From positions 124,001-188,000 of the forward strand of contig JADJCK010000005.1 in the NCBI GenBank assembly GCA_016703265.1: a stretch of DNA of 64,000 nt. The letters run 5' to 3'. The stretch is from a bacterium (GTDB lineage Bacteria; Krumholzibacteriota; Krumholzibacteriia; LZORAL124-64-63). Positions 26,604 to 34,834 of the stretch are shown here, in pieces (position 1 is the first letter of the stretch; each line of letters opens with the position of its first letter). The notes below the pieces were generated by a model. It was not told the origin of the DNA. It saw only the letters and a list, made by a program, of their open reading frames with translations, and did not search any database. The translations under genes were made by a program, and so were the position numbers.

Positions 26604-27515
26604 TCAACGCACCAGCGCCACACGACCGCCGGTGAACGAATCGCCCGCGCGCGCCCGCACGAGGTAGATCCCTGCCGCCACATCACGCCCGGCATCGTCG
26701 CGACCGTCCCATTCGCCGGTCCACGTGCCGGGCGTCAGCGTGCCGCTCCACAGGCGGCGCACCAGGCGCCCATCGAGGGAATGGACCGTGACGTCCGCAC
26801 CGGCTGATTCCACCGCCGACGGGGCCACTTCGAAGGTGATCGTCGTGCGCGGGTTGAACGGGTTGGGGGTCGCGCGCAGGCCGGTGATGTCGGCCGCCGG
26901 CAGGGGCGCTGCGGACGGTGTGCCGGGGCCGACGCGTACCAAAGCGTCCTTCGTGACCAGCGGCAGAAGGACCAGGCCATCCATGTAGAATTTCGTTCGG
27001 TACGGTGCCAGGAGCAGCAACTCGAGCCTAGTCATGGCTTCTACGTTGCGACAGCGGAACGAGAACCGATAGACGACGCCCGGTCCCGTCACCGAGTTTC
27101 CGGCGCACAGCAGGCTGTGGCTGACGCGCAGTCGGCCGGCCAGGGTGTCGGCCTGGAATACGTGGAAGCGTGCCCCGCATGCCGCCGTCATCAATAGGCC
27201 TTCCTGCGTGGACGGGTCGGTCGGAGGCAGGAACTGCAGCGCCGCAGGGTCATACGAGAGGTAGGCGTCGTAGGCGTTGAAGGCCGGGCCCTCCACCGGC
27301 ACCACCAGGTCCACCTGCAGGATATCGCCGGCCAGACCCTGCGCCGGCACGGGGATCACCGACAGCCGCATCGTATCGGTGGCGGCGGTGGCCATGTCGC
27401 CGGCACATGCCGGTCCGGGCCGGGCGGTGGCGGCCACCATCACCACCAACATCGCCATCACCGCCAGTACCCGGGCCCCGCCTGTTGTACGGCCGTTCGT
27501 GGTTGGGCGAGTCAT
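26604..27515 (-). CDS. Secreted cohesin-like protein with FlgD-type tail
   Basis: A 303-residue protein. ATG 27515 follows GGGAGGAG. Signal region VLAVMAMLVVMVAATARPGPACA. Residues about 50-190 look like a cohesin/carbohydrate-binding fold (LQVDLVVPVEGPAFNAYDAYLSYDPAALQF, GVVYRFSFRCRNV), a nine-strand jelly roll. The C-terminus is the FlgD-like module: TPNPFNPRTTITFEV, HSLDGRLVRRLW, WDGRDDAGRDVAAGIYLVR, ending RVALVR. Cohesins bind dockerins in cellulosomes, but in this phylum the fold is widespread in exported proteins and need not imply that. Third gene of a minus-strand run starting at 31973. Confidence 0.82.
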   Translation of the reverse strand: MTRPTTNGRTTGGARVLAVMAMLVVMVAATARPGPACAGDMATAATDTMRLSVIPVPAQGLAGDILQVDLVVPVEGPAFNAYDAYLSYDPAALQFLPPTDPSTQEGLLMTAACGARFHVFQADTLAGRLRVSHSLLCAGNSVTGPGVVYRFSFRCRNVEAMTRLELLLLAPYRTKFYMDGLVLLPLVTKDALVRVGPGTPSAAPLPAADITGLRATPNPFNPRTTITFEVAPSAVESAGADVTVHSLDGRLVRRLWSGTLTPGTWTGEWDGRDDAGRDVAAGIYLVRARAGDSFTGGRVALVR

Positions 27516-27552
27516 CGTGTCTCCTCCCGGCGGGCGCGGTTGCAGGTCGCGC

Positions 27553-28107
27553 TCACCTGAACATGGACTTCAGCGCGCCCCAGGCCGCGCGCTCATTGCC
27601 GACAGCGCAGTCGAATTGCACCTGAGCGGCGGTCGCGACAAAGGGGATGGGCGCGTTCAGGCCGGTGCGCAACAGGCCGCTGCGCAAGGTGATGGGCGTG
27701 ACGCCGCCGGCATGGCCTTCGAACGTGATGCGCACGACGGCACCGGGTCCGCTAACCGAACAACCCAGGTTGGCCACGTCCACGGCCACGGTGTCGGCGA
27801 CGGCGGGTCCGAACCAGTGCAGGAATGAGGGGCAGGCCGCGCCTGTGACCAGCGAACCGGCTGTCACGCTGAGCGGGCGAATGACGTCGCTGTCGTATTC
27901 AACGACCAGCGAACAGCCGCGGAGGTCGGTGGCCCCGGCGTCGACCAGCACGTCGATCGTCCAGATCTCATCGCACTGGAACTGCCCGTTGTCGGGCGTG
28001 AAGCTCACTGTGGTCTGTGCCGCGGCGGCCGCGGCCAGCAGACACAACGCCAACGCTGCGGGCAGGCGGTGCGCGGCGGCAGTTGTGCGTTTGGCGAATG
28101 TTGTCAT
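27553..28107 (-). CDS. Small secreted cohesin-like protein
   Basis: A 184-residue protein. ATG 28107, GGGGAGA upstream. Signal peptide LPAALALCLLAAAAAAQ. The mature protein is a single cohesin-like domain: TIDVLVDAGATDLRGCSLVVEYDSDVIRPLSV, VVRITFEGHAGGVTPITL. It contains four cysteines, probably two disulfides. It has no FlgD-like module; instead it ends in a short basic tail GNERAAWGALKSMFR. A W-G-x-x-K-x-x-F/Y-R ending may be an alternative sorting or processing signal, which is inference. It lies between the large beta-helix/cohesin protein and the cohesin-FlgD protein, with gaps under 100 bases. Confidence 0.75.
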   Translation of the reverse strand: MTTFAKRTTAAAHRLPAALALCLLAAAAAAQTTVSFTPDNGQFQCDEIWTIDVLVDAGATDLRGCSLVVEYDSDVIRPLSVTAGSLVTGAACPSFLHWFGPAVADTVAVDVANLGCSVSGPGAVVRITFEGHAGGVTPITLRSGLLRTGLNAPIPFVATAAQVQFDCAVGNERAAWGALKSMFR

Positions 28108-28205
28108 GCTGCATTCTCCCCGAAGTCGAATCCGATGTCACCGGCATAACGATTGCCGCCGGGGCGGCGGTCCTGTGACCGCCGCCCCGATGGCGGGTTG
28201 CTGCC

Positions 28206-31200
28206 CTACTTCAGCAGGGTCAAGTGACGGCTCTGCGTCCGATCCGGCGCGACGAAGCGGGCGATGTAAGCGCCCGACGCCGCCTGCCGGCCCTGGTCAT
28301 CGGTACCGTTCCAGACCATGACATGCGGCCCGGCCGTCATGTCCTGATCCACGAGCGTCCGCACCAGTTCGCCGCGCACCGTGTAGATGCGCAACGTCAC
28401 AGGACCGTCCTGGGCCAGCACAAAGCTGAACTCAGTCGACGGGTTGAACGGGTTCGGCACGTTCGGTCGCAGTTCGGAAACCGACGGCAGGTTGACCGGC
28501 GGCAGGTTGTTACCTGCGCCGTTCACGACCACCGGCTGGTTGGCCGCATCACGAGCCGTGACGTTGCCGATGCCGATCCGGGGATCACCCGCAGCCAGCG
28601 TGCGGAACGAGACCGTGGCGAGAACGCCTTCGCCCGCGATGCCCTGGTCACGCACGCCCATCAACGCGGCGTCGACCGTGCCGGGGGCAGGAGACAGGAC
28701 CACCGCCAGTTCGCCTTGGCTCTGCAGCAGGTCGCCCGGGCGCATGCTGACGGGCTCGGCGATCGCCGGGTCCCAGGTCAACGGCACGCTCAGGCCCTGC
28801 AGTTTGCCGTCAGCCGCCAGGATGACGGCCACGTCGAACGTCGTGCCCACCGTACCCGGCATCTCCGCCGCCACGGCGATCGCATTGACGGCCGCCGGCT
28901 GCGCATGCGGCACGAGCTTGCTGACCAGGTCGTAGTTCATGGCGAACACGATCAGGTCTTCGAACTGCACGCGACTGTCGGTCATCGGCCGCGCATTGAC
29001 GCTGTAGCCGGTCGTCCGGCCCACGTCCAGGTAGTTGAAGGGGCCGTTGTGTGCCACCGTGATGCCGTAATGGGCACCCAGAAGCGAGATGTCCGCCGTG
29101 CTCACCAGATTGTCGCCGCTGCCGGCGGTGATCTCGTCGGACACGTCGCCCAGATGGTAGTTCAGCGTGCCGCCGGTCAGGGCCGACGCCGCCGAGACAT
29201 TGCCGCAGCCGTCAGTCACGAACGCGGCGTAGTACCAGAAGTCACGCGTGGCCGGCTCGTCGATGTAGCTCAGGGCCGTGGCCGACACCTGGGCGACATG
29301 AGTCCAGCCGGCGCCCGGCGGAGCAGTCGGCACGGCGCCGGTTCCGTCGTCGTACTCGGGATAGTCGCCGAAGCCTTTGCGCCACAGGTCGATGAACTCG
29401 GCGTCGCCACCGGGGGCGGTCCACGCCAGGGTGATCTTCGTGGTGCCGTCGCTGTCGTTGCCGAGCTTGACCTGCGTTGCGGTCAGGCCCGTCAGCACCG
29501 GCGGATTGGTCAGGTCGATGGAGACTTCGCCCGGCGCGCCCGGTACGCCCAGCAGCAGGACGTTGCTGCAGTCGCGCACGTCCACGGCGGTCACGGTCAC
29601 GGTGCCGATCGCGTCGGTGAGCACGCCCGGCGCCTTGGCCAGGTTCAGGTTGAACAGCACGCCGCCGCCGGTCGGTCCGCACGGTGAACCCAGGACGGCC
29701 CGGTCCACCGTGTACGAGCCGCCGCCGTTATCGACGATTTGGTGGTTCAGGTTGGAGAATCCGCTGCTCCAGCTGCCCACTCCGGTGGCCATGGGGATGG
29801 ACGTGGACGGAACGCCCGTGCACAGCACCAGTTCGGGGCTCAGCTGGAATGTCACGCTGACGCCCCGGCTGGCCGTTGTGTCCAGCCGGTTGAACGTCAC
29901 CGGGATAGTGACGCAGGCGTTGGTCGGCGTCAGGCACAGCGCCGCGTCGCCGACGCTGACGTTGTTGTCGCCGTACATCACGCAGGCGCCGTTGACGGCA
30001 TCCAGCCACGGCGCGTACGTGGCGCCGGTGGAGATGTCGTCGCCGAGGCTCGGGTTGCCGACGATGTTCGGACCACTGTCGTCGCCCCACCAGTTGCAGG
30101 TGGCGGTGACGGTCGTGGCCGCGTTCGTGGAGAGTCCGTAGGAAATGTTGTCGTGAATATTGCAGTTAACGACTGTGGCGTCGATCGACGAGCCCGGGTA
30201 CTCGTACACCACGATCCCGGAGTCCCAGTTCGTGACCTCGCAGTCATCCATGGTGAAACTCAACGGCCCATCGCTGTAGGCGCTCGGGCCCCAGCTGAGG
30301 GCCAGGCCGGTGCCGACAAAGGTGCTGCCAGTCAGGCTCACGCTGGCGGCAACCTTATCGCCCGAGGTCATCTTTTCCGCTTTCGTAGGGGCTGCGGAAG
30401 CAGCTTGCCCGAAACAAGGGCCTTGCCCGGAGGTGTACGCGTAGAAGGCGTCACCCGTCGGGTTGGCCACGGTGCTGTCATCAAAGCTCCCGTCGGCGTC
30501 AATGAAGTACACGCCCGTTTGCGACGTGAGGACAGTGCAGTCGTCGAAGTGGGCAGTCGCTGGTCCGTAGACAAGCAGGCCCGTCGCCGTAACCGAAGCA
30601 GGGGTGTAATGCACACCTGAGACATCGCACCCGGTCGCAAACACCAGGGCGTTTCCAGATACCTGGATGCCGTTCTGGGCGGTGATCGAGGTCGGGCCCT
30701 GCCCGACCGTCGTCACACCCGTCAGGTGGGCGGTCAGGCCGGAACCGGTCATGACCACGCCTGTCTTCTGGAAATCATCCACGAGGACGTCCGTCATCGT
30801 GAAGGTGTGGGGCGTCGCGTCGGTGACGGTCGTGTAGACGCCCACGCCATGCTGAGTGCCGCTGAACGGCGTGTCCATGACGTTAAGGCAATTCACGTTC
30901 GTCAGCGATCCGCCCGAGTTCCAGTAACTGACTCCGCTAAACCGGTTGTTGCTGTTGCCACGCCCGAGGCCGTCGATCGTCAGATCTGCGATGTCAACGC
31001 CATCGGCATGGTCGACGAAGACGATGGGCTTCTGCACGTAGCTCGTCGTGAACGACAACGGCAGCACCACTGGCGAATCGATGAATGTCAGGCCGACACC
31101 CGCGCCGGTGATCGAGAGGCCGTCCACGTCGATGTGGACCTGCTCGACGTAATGTCCAGCAGCGACGGTGATGTCATCGCCGGGATTGGCTGCGTCGACG

Positions 31201-31973
31201 GCGGCCTGGATCGTGAAGTAGCCGAGGCTCTGCGTGACGTTCATCACCGGGTATTCTACGGTGACGTAATAGTTGCCGACGACAAATCCGTCGCCGTTGT
31301 TGTCAACATAGTTGGCGGCGGTGTCGCCGAACATCCAGTTGAAGCCGTACGCGACGTTTGTGCCGAACTCACGGGGAGCCCCTGAGCCGACGGCATTGAC
31401 CGGGTTAAGGATATAGGCGGCCGAAGGTGCCGCGACGATCAGGCCAGCGACGTCCGCAAACGTCAGGCTCGGCGAGCCGGCATAGGTGTGAACCCAACTG
31501 GTGCCGCCGGCGGCTCCGGGCGTTTCGTAGACCTTGCAGACAGTCGTCTGCAGGAAGGCCCAGCCGGACGAATACCAGCGGTCGGCCGCCCACTCGGCGT
31601 TCGAGGGCTCGTTGGCGATCACTGCATAATTCCCGGCGCCGTCCGTGACCCACATGTTGAAGTAGGGGCCATACAACGACCCGGAAATGGACACATTGTC
31701 AAGCCTGTCAACATGAAGTGCACCGACTTGCTCAACGGTGGCGCCGTTGAGCAGGTTTGTTCCCAAGGCCGCTTTCTGGCCACCTTCGTAGATCTGGAAC
31801 TCGACGGCTCCCGCACCCAGGTCCAGGCGGTCGACGATGTTGGGCGGAGATCCCGAAACAGTGGCGTTACGAATGACAAACGCATCCCAGCCCGGGTCCA
31901 CGTTAGCGCCCTGCGCCCACGCCGCCCCCGCCGCCAGCAGCAGCGTGAGCAGACACAAATAGAATCTCTTCAT
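28206..31973 (-). CDS. Large secreted multidomain protein: beta-helix, cohesin-like, dockerin-like, FlgD-type tail
   Basis: A 1255-residue intact protein. ATG 31973 (MKRFYLCLLTLLLAAGAAWA, a classic signal peptide) follows GGGAGA. Residues about 25-250 are an unknown beta domain. About 260-660 form a right-handed beta-helix opening YFTIQAAVDAANPGDDITVA and closing with the typical CNWWGDDSGPN. Then come a cohesin-like domain (VSVTFQLSPELVLCTG), a fibronectin III-like segment (VKLGNDSDGTTKITLAW), a dockerin-like stretch (STADISLLGAHYG, and FEDLIVFAMNY), and a second cohesin-like domain (DVAVILAADGKLQGLSVPLTW). The end is the FlgD-like module (VPNPFNPSTEFSF, WNGTDDQGRQAASGAYIAR, ending HLTLLK). 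It is the head of a three-gene run, probably cell-surface; the ligand is unknown. Confidence 0.88.
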   Translation of the reverse strand: MKRFYLCLLTLLLAAGAAWAQGANVDPGWDAFVIRNATVSGSPPNIVDRLDLGAGAVEFQIYEGGQKAALGTNLLNGATVEQVGALHVDRLDNVSISGSLYGPYFNMWVTDGAGNYAVIANEPSNAEWAADRWYSSGWAFLQTTVCKVYETPGAAGGTSWVHTYAGSPSLTFADVAGLIVAAPSAAYILNPVNAVGSGAPREFGTNVAYGFNWMFGDTAANYVDNNGDGFVVGNYYVTVEYPVMNVTQSLGYFTIQAAVDAANPGDDITVAAGHYVEQVHIDVDGLSITGAGVGLTFIDSPVVLPLSFTTSYVQKPIVFVDHADGVDIADLTIDGLGRGNSNNRFSGVSYWNSGGSLTNVNCLNVMDTPFSGTQHGVGVYTTVTDATPHTFTMTDVLVDDFQKTGVVMTGSGLTAHLTGVTTVGQGPTSITAQNGIQVSGNALVFATGCDVSGVHYTPASVTATGLLVYGPATAHFDDCTVLTSQTGVYFIDADGSFDDSTVANPTGDAFYAYTSGQGPCFGQAASAAPTKAEKMTSGDKVAASVSLTGSTFVGTGLALSWGPSAYSDGPLSFTMDDCEVTNWDSGIVVYEYPGSSIDATVVNCNIHDNISYGLSTNAATTVTATCNWWGDDSGPNIVGNPSLGDDISTGATYAPWLDAVNGACVMYGDNNVSVGDAALCLTPTNACVTIPVTFNRLDTTASRGVSVTFQLSPELVLCTGVPSTSIPMATGVGSWSSGFSNLNHQIVDNGGGSYTVDRAVLGSPCGPTGGGVLFNLNLAKAPGVLTDAIGTVTVTAVDVRDCSNVLLLGVPGAPGEVSIDLTNPPVLTGLTATQVKLGNDSDGTTKITLAWTAPGGDAEFIDLWRKGFGDYPEYDDGTGAVPTAPPGAGWTHVAQVSATALSYIDEPATRDFWYYAAFVTDGCGNVSAASALTGGTLNYHLGDVSDEITAGSGDNLVSTADISLLGAHYGITVAHNGPFNYLDVGRTTGYSVNARPMTDSRVQFEDLIVFAMNYDLVSKLVPHAQPAAVNAIAVAAEMPGTVGTTFDVAVILAADGKLQGLSVPLTWDPAIAEPVSMRPGDLLQSQGELAVVLSPAPGTVDAALMGVRDQGIAGEGVLATVSFRTLAAGDPRIGIGNVTARDAANQPVVVNGAGNNLPPVNLPSVSELRPNVPNPFNPSTEFSFVLAQDGPVTLRIYTVRGELVRTLVDQDMTAGPHVMVWNGTDDQGRQAASGAYIARFVAPDRTQSRHLTLLK

Positions 31974-32474
31974 GGTTTTCTCCCGTTTCAGCGAGTCGGA
32001 GTTGCCCAGTCGGGGAGGCGGCGAGCGGCCTGCATTTCCGGCGTCGCGCATCCCGCGTGAGGAATCAAGAGCGAGCGAATCACCTCCCGAACGGACGCTC
32101 GGCAGCCGTGAAGTCTTGGTGACAGGTCTTGGGCGAGACCGGCCCTGACGCACCTAATGGCGCCAACGGGCCCGAAGCAGGGGGTCGACAATAGAGGGTG
32201 TCCTGAGCATACAGAGGCAACACAATGGGCGAGATTGTCGGCACGATCTTCTGCGGGGGACCCTATCACAGGCGCAGGTGGGAAATCAAGGGGCTCACGT
32301 CCCCCATGAAACAAAATCGCGATTAATTCTGCTAATCGGGGCACCCGGATCCGCGATGGCGGTGGAATATTTCGGGCCGCCGGACACATTTTGCGATGGC
32401 ATTCATTGATTCCCGGTCCTTACTTGTACTACAATAATCGACGTCGAATCGCCCGAATTTGACAGGGAAGTACC
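31974..32474. other. 500-base divergent intergenic region, no gene seen
   Basis: It separates the start of the large secreted protein (minus strand) from the gene at 32475 (plus strand). A 133-codon minus-strand frame inside has no homology-like features or signal peptide and is not called. A candidate promoter for the right-hand gene lies at 32406-32435. The roughly 180 bases before ATG 31973 contain several small inverted repeats (for example GGTCT...AGACC near 32121-32136 on the minus strand), possibly a structured leader, but no riboswitch class was recognised. Confidence 0.6.
32406..32435 (+). promoter_or_regulatory. Predicted sigma70-type promoter for the gene at 32475
   Basis: TTGATT (32406-32411), an 18-base spacer and TACAAT (32430-32435) give a good vegetative-type promoter. 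The predicted transcript starts near 32442, leaving a leader of about 33 bases before ATG 32475. Confidence 0.5.
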
Positions 32475-33359
32475 ATGATGCTGCTGTTTGCGACCGAATT
32501 CCCCATAGACCACGGTCAGGACCCGATCGTGTTCCTCAAGGTTGTGCGCGAGTGGATCCTCGCCACCGAGGGCACGGCGCTGACCGAGGCCGATCTGGAA
32601 CCCTTCATCGAGCGTGACGAGCTGACGGTGGCCGCCGGCGACGAGCTGGTGCGCCTGCTGCGCGTCAACGTTCCCGAAGACCAGTCCGTGGCCGTCGGCT
32701 ACGCGCGCGAAGAGGGCCCGCTCAAGTGGGCCACGACGCTCGTGTTCTCGCGGCAGGCCGACGACACCTGGGTGTCGGTGCGCGTCTCCGTGGATGCGCG
32801 CGAGCGCGGCCTGCCCGTGCCCCCGGCGAAGAAGCCGGTCATCGTCCACACCCTGCTCGACGAGCTGGGCGGCGCGATGGACGGCGCCCTGGCCGCGCGC
32901 ACCACGCCGGTGCGCCTGTCCGACCTGGACATGGAACTGGCTGTCCGCTGCGTGTCCGGCGAGGCGGGTTGCCGCCTGCCGGTGGTGTACGTCAGCGTCG
33001 ACCAGACGGGCGGCCACGTGCTGCACGTCGACGCGCTGGCCCTGGCCCTGGCCGGCACCGCGCACGTGCTGGTCGAGCCCGACCGCATGTTCTCGATGCA
33101 GCTGAAGCATCTGTCCGGCTCGCGCAATGTCTATGGCGGCACCATCGGCGTGCACTGGCCCGACGGCAACGGCCGGCGGCCGTTCTTCGTCGGCGGCTCG
33201 TTCCGCACCGCGGCCGACCTTGGCCCGGCCGTGATCGAGGAGATACGCCGCGCCCTGGTGAACCGGCCGCCGATGCCGCGCTGTGCCTGGGCCACCGTGG
33301 CGCAGGCCCACGCCCTGCTGACGCCGCCGGTACTGAAGTCGAGCGAAGCCGAGGGCTAG
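32475..33359 (+). CDS. Conserved-looking cytoplasmic protein of unknown function
   Basis: A 294-residue protein beginning MMLLFATEFPIDHG. It has no signal peptide or membrane segment. Composition and GC at third positions look fully coding. Features: an N-terminal segment with acidic helices (FLKVVREWILATEGTALTEADL), an LPVVYVSVDQTGGHVLHVDALALALAG stretch followed by AHVLVEPDRMFSMQLKHL, and YGGTIGVHWPDG. The VYVS-x-n-LALALAG-x-AHV layout is reminiscent of uncharacterised proteins in defence or phage-related loci, where it is often fused to or next to an effector, but I cannot name the family. It is monocistronic between its own promoter and a strong terminator at 33395. Function unknown. Confidence 0.75.
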   Translation: MMLLFATEFPIDHGQDPIVFLKVVREWILATEGTALTEADLEPFIERDELTVAAGDELVRLLRVNVPEDQSVAVGYAREEGPLKWATTLVFSRQADDTWVSVRVSVDARERGLPVPPAKKPVIVHTLLDELGGAMDGALAARTTPVRLSDLDMELAVRCVSGEAGCRLPVVYVSVDQTGGHVLHVDALALALAGTAHVLVEPDRMFSMQLKHLSGSRNVYGGTIGVHWPDGNGRRPFFVGGSFRTAADLGPAVIEEIRRALVNRPPMPRCAWATVAQAHALLTPPVLKSSEAEG

Positions 33360-33394
33360 GCGTCGGCGCGCCCGTGTGTGCTGCCTTTGGATCA

Positions 33395-33425
33395 GGGCCC
33401 CGGGGAATGCCCCGGGGCCCTTTCC
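33395..33425 (+). terminator. Rho-independent terminator
   Basis: The perfect inverted repeat GGGCCCCGGGG / CCCCGGGGCCC with a 4-base loop (33395-33420) is followed by TTTCC. It lies 35 bases after the stop of the gene ending at 33359 and just before the mazEF promoter. Confidence 0.8.
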
Positions 33426-33444
33426 ATTACTGCACCCGAGTACA

Positions 33445-33473
33445 TTGACAGGTGGTATAACCGTGGTTATACT
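33445..33473 (+). promoter_or_regulatory. mazEF promoter with embedded operator
   Basis: TTGACA (33445-33450) and TATACT (33468-33473) are separated by exactly 17 bases, a near-consensus sigma70 promoter. The arms GTATAACC (33455-33462) and GGTTATAC (33465-33472) form an inverted repeat spanning the spacer and the -10 box. This is the expected place for autorepression by the ribbon-helix-helix antitoxin alone or with toxin. The start site would fall at or within a base or two of ATG 33480, so the mRNA may be leaderless. Confidence 0.75.
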
Positions 33474-33479
33474 AGCTTC

Positions 33480-33719
33480 ATGAAGACCGCGATCTCCATC
33501 CCCGACGAGCTGTTCGAGGCTGCCGACAACATGGCCCGGCACATGGGCTTGTCGCGCAGCGAGCTCTACCGCACCGCCCTGGCTGCGTTCCTCGCGGCGC
33601 ATGCCGAATCGTTGATCACAGAGCAGCTCGATGCCGTGCATGGGGCGACTCCCGCCGGCGGCCTTGATCCGGTGCTGGCCCGGTTGCAGGGCGCCAGCCT
33701 GGTCCGGGAAGACTGGTGA
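33480..33719 (+). CDS. mazE: MazE/CopG-type ribbon-helix-helix antitoxin
   Basis: A 79-residue protein. The N-terminal MKTAISIPDELFEAADNMAR followed by GLSRSELYRTALAAFLAAH is a ribbon-helix-helix DNA-binding unit: a beta strand (TAISIP) and two helices with the GLSRSELY turn. The C-terminal 35 residues (ITEQLDAVHG..., LQGASLVREDW) should be the disordered tail that wraps and neutralises the toxin. It is the first gene of a two-gene unit; its TGA overlaps the toxin's GTG start by four bases, so translation is coupled. An inverted repeat within the promoter is its likely operator. There is no Shine-Dalgarno, in keeping with a leaderless start. The pairing with a MazF toxin makes the call firm. 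Confidence 0.9.
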   Translation: MKTAISIPDELFEAADNMARHMGLSRSELYRTALAAFLAAHAESLITEQLDAVHGATPAGGLDPVLARLQGASLVREDW

Positions 33720-34057
33720 TCAGCCGCGGAGAAGTCTGGTGGGCCGAATTGGCCGACCCGCGCGGCAGCGAGCCGGGCTTCCGGCGTCCGGTGGTGGTGG
33801 TGCAGGCCGATGCCTTCAATCGCAGTCGCATCGGCACTGTCGTCGTGGTCGCGATCACGTCGAACCTGGGTTTGGCAGCGGCTCCCGGCAACGTCCTGCT
33901 GCCCGGCTGCGACTCGGGCCTGGAACGCGAATCGGTGGCCAACGTCTCGCAGGTCCTCACGCTCGACCGGCGCTTCCTCGGCACGCGCGTGGCCGCGCTC
34001 CCGCCCGACGTGATGGCGGCCATCGACACCGGCCTGCGCCTGGTGCTGTCGGTCTGA
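33716..34057 (+). CDS. mazF: MazF/PemK-type endoribonuclease toxin
   Basis: A 113-residue protein starting at GTG 33716, which overlaps the antitoxin stop (GTGA). Family hallmarks are ISRGEVWWAELADPRGSEPG-RRPVVVVQ at the start, FNRSRIGTVVVVAITSN (the conserved TSN), ANVSQVLTLDR, and a C-terminal helix AAIDTGLRLVL. Length is normal for MazF. The enzyme cuts single-stranded mRNA at short specific sites when antitoxin is degraded, halting translation. The conserved basic pair near residues 23-24 and the serine/threonine of TSN are present, so it looks active. Its cut site cannot be predicted. The next gene at 34191 has its own leader. Confidence 0.93.
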   Translation: MISRGEVWWAELADPRGSEPGFRRPVVVVQADAFNRSRIGTVVVVAITSNLGLAAAPGNVLLPGCDSGLERESVANVSQVLTLDRRFLGTRVAALPPDVMAAIDTGLRLVLSV

Positions 34058-34190
34058 CCGCACACACTCCCTCAGGATCCGGTTGCATCCTTTCCCCGCC
34101 CGCCCGTATTGTGCCCCTCATCGGCCGATGATGCGCATTCGCCCTGGCTTCGCGGCATATCCGGTTGGCCCCGCTGCGAGGGGGAATGGC

Positions 34191-34808
34191 ATGCGACGAC
34201 TGTGGAAGCCGGTCCTGGTACTGGCGGCCGTGCTCTGCCTGGCGCTTGTGCTCTTCTCCCTGTACATGGAGAAGAACAGCACCTACACCTGCGACACCTG
34301 CGGCTCCGTCATGCTGGTCACCGAGCGCATGCTGCTGCCGGGCGGCGGCACCACCACCTGGGTGCGGCAGCGCCCGGGGATCGAGACCTGCGTGCACACG
34401 CTCAAGCCGGGCGCCAACCTGGGGCATTACGACCGGACCATCGCCGACGGGCAGCTGGTCCTCGTGCGCCGCAAGGAGGCTTACGGCGGGTTCATCATCG
34501 ATCGTCGCCTCGGCAATCCCGACCGCGTCGAGATCACGTGGTGGTATCGTATCGATGGCGACGGCCACCTGGGACACTCCGGGGTCCACACCGGCACGGA
34601 AGCCTGTCGCTTTCCGCAGAACATCGAGTTCGGGCCGTTCAAGCTGGTCTGGTCGCCGAAAACGGACGGCAGCACCGTGGGCTACGGATTCGGGCCCGGC
34701 CTGAACAGGCTCGACCACGAATTGGCGATCTGCGCCACGGACCTGGGGGGCGTCGAGGACGTCGACGCGGCCTCGCCGCAGTGGCAGTACCGGCGCTTTT
34801 CCGAATAG
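34191..34808 (+). CDS. Membrane-anchored protein of unknown function with CxxC motif
   Basis: A 205-residue protein. ATG 34191 follows GAGGGGGA. One N-terminal membrane helix (PVLVLAAVLCLALVLFSLYM, about residues 7-26) is followed by an outward domain. That domain begins TYTCDTCGSVMLVTERMLLPGGGTTTW, with a CxxC that could bind metal or form a disulfide. Further cysteines at ETC, EAC and AIC suggest a stabilised periplasmic fold. The TCDTCG opening resembles zinc-ribbon-like starts of uncharacterised periplasmic proteins. No known domain is recognised. It lies 26 bases before the deacetylase-family gene and may be cotranscribed. Confidence 0.72.
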   Translation: MRRLWKPVLVLAAVLCLALVLFSLYMEKNSTYTCDTCGSVMLVTERMLLPGGGTTTWVRQRPGIETCVHTLKPGANLGHYDRTIADGQLVLVRRKEAYGGFIIDRRLGNPDRVEITWWYRIDGDGHLGHSGVHTGTEACRFPQNIEFGPFKLVWSPKTDGSTVGYGFGPGLNRLDHELAICATDLGGVEDVDAASPQWQYRRFSE

Positions 34809-34834
34809 CGCCATCACCCGCAACGGGAGCCAAG

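Noticed and set aside
5259..31973. A cellulosome
   Set aside because: Cohesin- and dockerin-like modules are present, but no glycoside hydrolase or cellulose-binding module is attached to any of them in the window.
31974..32160. A riboswitch (cyclic-di-GMP type) ahead of the large secreted protein
   Set aside because: Small hairpins and G-rich loops exist, but the conserved core sequences of the class are not present.
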